DNA of 64,000 nt, taken from contig OW388302.1 in assembly GCA_936450465.1 (NCBI GenBank), positions 54,998,959-55,062,958 of the forward strand, written 5' to 3'. Under the pieces are notes generated by a model. The model was not told where the DNA came from, searched no databases, and saw nothing but the letters and a program-made list of their open reading frames with translations. How positions within the stretch are numbered: position 1 is the first letter of the stretch; each line of letters begins with the position of its first letter. The position numbers and the translations under genes are program-made. This document shows, piece after piece, positions 59,051 to 64,000 of the stretch. Origin of the DNA: Gibbula magus. Lineage: Eukaryota; Mollusca; Gastropoda; Trochida; Trochidae.

Positions 59051-60349
59051 ATGATGCAAAATTCAAGTTCATCTTTCATCGTGTATCAAACAAGCAGAAA
59101 TAATCTCAAACAAATCTCTTGCAATAATAATTTAGAAACTTTTAAATAGCAAACACAAAACTTTTTTAAAACGTTTCCACAAAGTTTTTAAAACATCAGA
59201 AACACGTTTTTAAAGCGATGCTATGAAACTTTACAGAAACATTTCATTAGGAAAGTTTTAAAAACTTTCCAAAACGTGTTGGCTACACCATCCTAGAAAC
59301 GTTTTTAAAATGTTATGTAATGTTATAAAAACTTGTATAATCTTCATCCACTTCATGCGCACGCAGATGTCCGCTGAATCCTTAGCACATATGTTATAGT
59401 GGGAACGGAAATTTTATATTCACTTCATTTCATTTTCTAACTTTAAAATCCATGCAAATTAAAATTAATAATTATTGAAAATCAAGAAACTCAGAAACTC
59501 TTGTCTATTTTACAAAGGTATGTGTTTTATTTTGCTTTTTTGAGAAATATTTATTATTATATCCGACGAAAAAAAGCTGGAAACTTTATGTGAAATACAC
59601 TCAGATACATAATATAATTCATGAAAACTTTACATCTAAATCGTGACTGTTAAATGAAATTTATTATTATCATATTTAAAACTAATTGTTACCATTACTT
59701 CAACAAGCAATAAAAGTCTCTTGCCACCAAATAGACTGTATATTTACTAAGACAGTCATTATATGTGATAATTATATGACAACATAACAATGTAAAATCT
59801 GCATTTGTATGCCAGTAGCGATGTGATAAGTATACATGTATGTGAGATGTTTAAAAAACTTAGTTTTTATGTAATTGTGTTTTTCTAAAGAGGCTGATTT
59901 CCTGCTGTTGGTGACAAGGATTTAGATGGAATTGTTGGTGAACGTGATTTTGAAAGTAAGTCAAATAATTTACCTTGCATTAGCCTGTTTAACTGTTTAA
60001 CAGCTCCAACTGGCCTCTGATCTGTGACTCAAAGGTATTGTTATATATTGTATATACATTGTATATATGCCAACATACAGGTCATTACTGTGTGTGCAGG
60101 TAAAGATAAACTCATTCCGGTTCGAAATAGATATAGAGTTTAGGATATTAATAACTAATGATATATTGTAAAGCATTTTGGATATTTGGAATACGATTCG
60201 ATTTCTACCTGTACATATTGAGGCCAGTAGAAATTTGACCATATGTAAATGAACCTGGACAATAAATTTTCTTCAAACTTCAACAGTTTTACTGACCTTT
60301 ACGAAAAACTGTTTTGTATTGATTTTAAACCTCGCTGTTGATGTTGATA
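59051..60349. other. AT-rich non-coding stretch of copy B
   Basis: Equivalent of 7351-8649. It includes a near-perfect palindrome ggaaagttttaaaaactttc at about 59250-59270. No gene was recognised. Confidence 0.55.
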
Positions 60350-60730
60350 AGAAAGGTCAAATTCCACGGGCCTCCGTATTGAAAATATATTTGTGGATTA
60401 TGTCGACTTTTCATTTCTGTCACATCTAAAGCGTATTTTGCAGAACACATTATAAAGTAAATTAGATGTTAGGAATGTGGCCTACAAATGTATGTACATG
60501 ATCAAAATGTCTGATGGTAATGGTGCCGTTGATGAGTCACTTTCACGGAGAGAATAAATTTCAAAATCAAAAATCAAATAAAGAGATATTGCATTGTGAT
60601 TATGATTTATTCATAGATTAAGCTGAAGCATGGTCTTAATTTGCTGGGATCATGCTTCCTTAAACAAAAGTACTTGGAAGCAGTTTTAATGGAATTTGAC
60701 AGTAAAATAAGTTTAAATGACTAAACCTGT
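60350..60730. repeat. Internal duplication within B, unit 2
   Basis: Equivalent of 8650-9040. In B it keeps a gatttattcatagattaag stretch that A has lost and that matches gatttattcattgattgag of unit 1, confirming the common origin of the two units. Confidence 0.7.
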
Positions 60731-60823
60731 TTACCAGTTCCTATGTAAACTAGTGATGTATGCGCAACCTCTATTGGAAATCTTATGCTCAATGTATATC
60801 TCAACAAGCATAACAAGTAAAAA

Positions 60824-61505
60824 GTGAGCTCACATCCCGCCATCCGCTATCCATCCATTGAGCATTATAGGTGCCAAGGGTACAATGTTTAAAAAACACA
60901 TTCACGCATCATAATATTGTTCAAACTATTTTGGGGAACTGACTTGTTATTACAAAATTTCATTCTCACAGATGTAATATTTTTTAGGTAACTTAATTGT
61001 TCCTATTAGAGCATTACAGCGGTAATTTGTACCAATTTCAATTACAGATTCAAGGGCAATAACTCCGTAAAAAATAATATTTCGGAACTGGACTTTGAAC
61101 ACGATGAAAAGTATTATCTGGACTACCTACATGTTAAATTTCATTCAGTTAGATGTTATAGTTTCCAAGTGGTACCAAGTTCAATTTCGGGTTCAAGGGC
61201 CATAACTCCATAAAATATAATATTTCAGAACGGATTTTCGAACTCGATAAAGAGTATGGTCATGAGTACTCACAACCAACATTGCATTCACCTAGGTTTG
61301 ATAGTTTCCGAGAAAACTTGTCCGAATTGAACAAAATAAAACTAAGTAAAAAAAATTAATCTGAGAAAAACTTGTCTGTGCGCGATGGGAAGAACCTGGT
61401 TAACAACTGTACCACGTTTGGTTGATGTACATTTGATGGTTTTTTACCAGACGGATGGATGGACGGATGGAAGGACGAACGGAATAACCGCTATATACCC
61501 CCACT
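60824..61505. repeat. Dispersed repeat with about 142-bp core and ACGG-like tail, copy B
   Basis: Counterpart of 9133-9815, with the same gtgagctcac start, two core segments and ctatataccccc end. Confidence 0.65.
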
Positions 61506-61651
61506 GACTACAAATAATCTTTAAAATAGGTTATACAAATTAGAGATTTTTATGACGTTTTAACTCAAACATATCGGAGAAGAGATGCTGAATGATATTA
61601 TGTTTACAGTTAAAACTGAACTTTAAAAAATACCGTTTTGTGTTGATATTT

Positions 61652-61964
61652 AGCTCATCAGGCCTGAAAGGCCCGATGAGCTTATGGCATCCGTCATACC
61701 CAAAAACCTGTTTCCATCCATCTTTATCTCAAGTATGTAAAGCTCTAGAAAGGTGAAATGTTGTGTAGAGACTCTTTGGTCAAAGGTGATTCCTAATTGT
61801 AGGATTGGTGACCCTGTGATTCCAAATGTGGGTCACAGGGGTCATGATCTAAAAACCTTTTTTTTTGCTTGTTAACAATGTATTACTTGAGATAACTTAG
61901 ATATTCAACCTTAGTTAAAAAAAAAATCAATGAAATCCTGATGAGCTACAGAGCCCATGGCTCT
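61652..61964. repeat. Hairpin-bounded repeat element, copy B
   Basis: Counterpart of 9964-10276. Here the outer arms of the left hairpin (GCTCATC/GATGAGC) are fully complementary; copy A has one changed base. Confidence 0.55.
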
Positions 61965-62229
61965 ATTTTTTACCAATAAAATGGAAATCGTGTGTTTATT
62001 ACAATTATTAAATAATGAAAACTTGTTGATAAACTGAAAAGCATACTGTTTTGTAATGAGTTTTTATGAAGTCATATTTGCAAAAGTACATTATTGAAAT
62101 ATGTGTAAATAGTTTGAAATATAGAATATTGTAAAGTAACAGCATGGACTCAAACAAACGATGTATAAGGTAAAATACGCAAGGTTCATTTGTACAGTAT
62201 CTAGTTTTATTATGCATTAATGTACATAC

Positions 62230-62283
62230 CTGTAAAAAATTTTGGCATTCCCTACAATCAACCTGATGACGTGGTATCACCAT
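62230..62283 (-). CDS. Candidate short first coding exon of the PAN-domain gene, copy B
   Basis: The same 18-codon frame as in copy A (MVIPRHQVDCRECQNFLQ), with the in-frame stop upstream and the donor ttacag|gtatgt conserved. The exon ends in phase 0, compatible with the PAN exon acceptor at 58287-58288. Three residue changes relative to A give no sign of strong constraint. Confidence 0.3.
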
Positions 62284-62422
62284 TGGGGGAGTTCCCTATT
62301 CCAGTCATGTCCAGTCTGTAATAAACAACTTCACTCACTAACAGCTTAGTGCCAACTTGCTAACTTCTCTCTCTACTTCGCTTTACAGGAAAAGGAGATG
62401 ACCAACGTTCATGTAATGTAAC

Positions 62423-62973
62423 CACAAGTGTTGATGTAACAAAATGTCTCATGTTGAAATATACAGGTGTTGATGTAACAAAATGTCTCAAGTTTAAATA
62501 TACAAGTGTTGATGTAACAAAATGTCTCATGTTGAAATATACAAGTGTTGATGTAACACAGTGTCTCATGTTGAAATATACAAGTGTTGATGTAACAAAA
62601 TGTCTCATGTTGTAATATACAAGTGTTGATGTAACAACATGTCTCATGTTGAAATATACAGGTGTTGATGTAACAAAATGTCTCATGTTGAAATATACAA
62701 GTGTTGATGTAACAAAATGTCTCATGTTGAAATATACAGGTGTTGGTGTAACAAAATGTCTCATGTTGAAATATACAAGTGTTGATGTAACAAAATGTCT
62801 CATGTTGAAATATACAGGTGTTGATGTAACAAAATGTCTAATGTTGAAATATACAAGTGTTGATGTAACAAAATGTCTCATGTTGAAATATACAAGTGTT
62901 GATGTAACAAAATGTCTAATGTTGAAATATACAAGTGTTGATGTGACAAAATGTCTCATGTTGAAATATACAG
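62423..62973. repeat. 39-bp minisatellite, copy B, about 14 units
   Basis: Same unit as 10739-12302 and the same flanks on both sides (aaccacaag left, aggtcggcta right), but about 26 fewer units. Units are somewhat more varied here (acacagtg, gttgtaat, gttggtg, gtctaatg). Confidence 0.95.
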
Positions 62974-63079
62974 GTCGGCTACCTTCTCAATGTTGAATTA
63001 TTACCCTGCGTCTCTTTTTTCAAAGTTGATTAAATACCCAGATGTTAAATCATTGTCCGGGTACCTAATTGAAAACAAG

Positions 63080-63585
63080 AGTCATCAGAAGATGACATAT
63101 ACCACCGGTTCCAAAAACATTTTTAAACACATATTTGACAGATACTTGTGTATCTACTACCGTACTTCAGTTAGTGGGTATTACAGATGCTGAAGCAGTC
63201 AAAATAAACAACAACCCTCTCATGTTTCTATGGAAACAGAAAAAAATTAATTTTTCAGAAAAAATCTGAAAATATCAAAAGGCACCACTTCAGTTAGTGG
63301 GTAATACACATGCAAACTTTCAGGAAGATATGATGAACGGTTATGGAGCTGTGCTCCGGAAACGAACTGTCTCTGAACAAAGTCCAACTTCAACATGTTT
63401 CTATGGAAACGACCAAAAATGAAATTTTCAGAAAACTGAAAATATCAAAAGGCACCACTTCAGTTGGTGGGTAATACACATGGAGAGTTTCAGAAAGATA
63501 TCATGAACGGTTTTCGAGTTCTGCTCCAGAAAACGAAATGATTACGGACGGACAGACGGACGGACGGACGGACGGAAGGACAGAC
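63080..63585. repeat. Pearl-like element 1, copy B
   Basis: Head, two clear core units (with cttcagtta/tggtgggtaatac near 63288 and 63460) and an (ACGG)n tail at 63545-63585. The tail abuts the next element directly; the closing ctatacccc and the following 145 bp of copy A are absent. Confidence 0.6.
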
Positions 63586-63588
63586 GGA

Positions 63589-64000
63589 CGAATCATCAGA
63601 AGATGACATATCCCACCGGTCCCACATAATTCGTAAAACACATCTTTGATAAGTGATAAATGTATATCTACTACTTCAATTAGTGGGTGTAATACACATG
63701 CTGAGTTTCAGGTATGATGAAGGTCTTTAGAGTTCTGCTCCGAAAGCAGACCTATCTCTGAAAAAAGTCCAAATTCAACATGTTTCCGTGGAAACCAAAA
63801 AAATCACATTTTCAGAAATCTGAAAATATCAAAATACACCAATTCAGTAAGTGGGTAATACACATGCAAAGTTTCAGGAAGATATGATAAAGAGCTTTGG
63901 AGCTATGCTCCAGAAACGAACCTGTCTAAGAACAAAGTCCAAATCCAACACGTTTCTATGGAAACGATAAAACATCTTTTTTTAGAAATCTGAATATATC
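63589..64000. repeat. Pearl-like element 2, copy B (cut by window end)
   Basis: Starts with atcatcagaagatgacatat as in copy A and keeps the agtgggt-taatac core words. The window ends within the third core unit. Confidence 0.6.

Larger units (their letters stand above)
57365..64000. other. Segmental duplication, copy B (runs off the right window edge)
   Basis: Collinear with 4462 to about 13650. Compared with A it lacks the Tc1 element (empty TA at 57664-57665), has a 340-bp MITE, a 39-bp array of about 14 instead of 40 units, one fewer pearl-like core unit, and numerous 1-40 bp indels. Confidence 0.93.

Overview
This window reads as nuclear DNA of a marine mollusc, most likely a bivalve. It has no operons or closely packed genes. 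It carries an intact Tc1-family transposon, spliced-gene fragments (an ankyrin-repeat exon and PAN/apple-like exons with GT..AG borders), and dispersed tandem-core elements with ACGG microsatellite tails of a kind I associate with bivalve genomes. The taxon is an inference; no marker gene is present.

Layout. 1-4122: right end of a 55/56-bp minisatellite, with decayed edge monomers. 4462 to about 13660: copy A of a segmental duplication. It holds a Tc1 transposon (4784-6301), two candidate exons of a minus-strand PAN-domain gene, several dispersed repeats, a 39-bp minisatellite (about 40 copies) and two pearl-like elements. 14843-16510: degraded minus-strand coding traces. 16547-38595: a 22-kb array of about 918 units of exactly 24 bp. 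38596-42342: decayed array edge and small repeats of 27 and 48 bp. 42343-43577: an ankyrin-repeat exon on the minus strand. 43853-44488: a foldback element with a TA target-site duplication. 44500-57046: decayed monomers, then an 11.6-kb array of the same 55/56-bp minisatellite. 57047-57364: a short inverted copy of the array 1 edge. 57365-64000 (window end): copy B of the duplication. It lacks the Tc1 insertion but carries a 340-bp TTAA-flanked MITE that A lacks, and has only about 14 copies of the 39-bp repeat.

About two thirds of the window is tandem repeat. The very long open frames are products of periodicity: the 24-bp unit lacks a stop in five of six frames, so ORF length is not evidence of a gene. 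The only convincing protein genes are the Tc1 transposase, the ankyrin exon and, less surely, the duplicated PAN exons.

The two most interesting points are these. First, the 24-bp array keeps its phase for 22 kb with no net insertion or deletion and has nested higher-order structure; one minus-strand frame would be mucin-like (TSTSTPTV) and is followed by Ser/Thr-rich, Cys-containing and hydrophobic sequence, although a frameshift and several stop-bearing units stand against a simple gene. Second, A and B form a natural pair in which each of two transposon insertions can be read against its empty site. A and B may be true paralogs or two haplotypes joined by the assembler.
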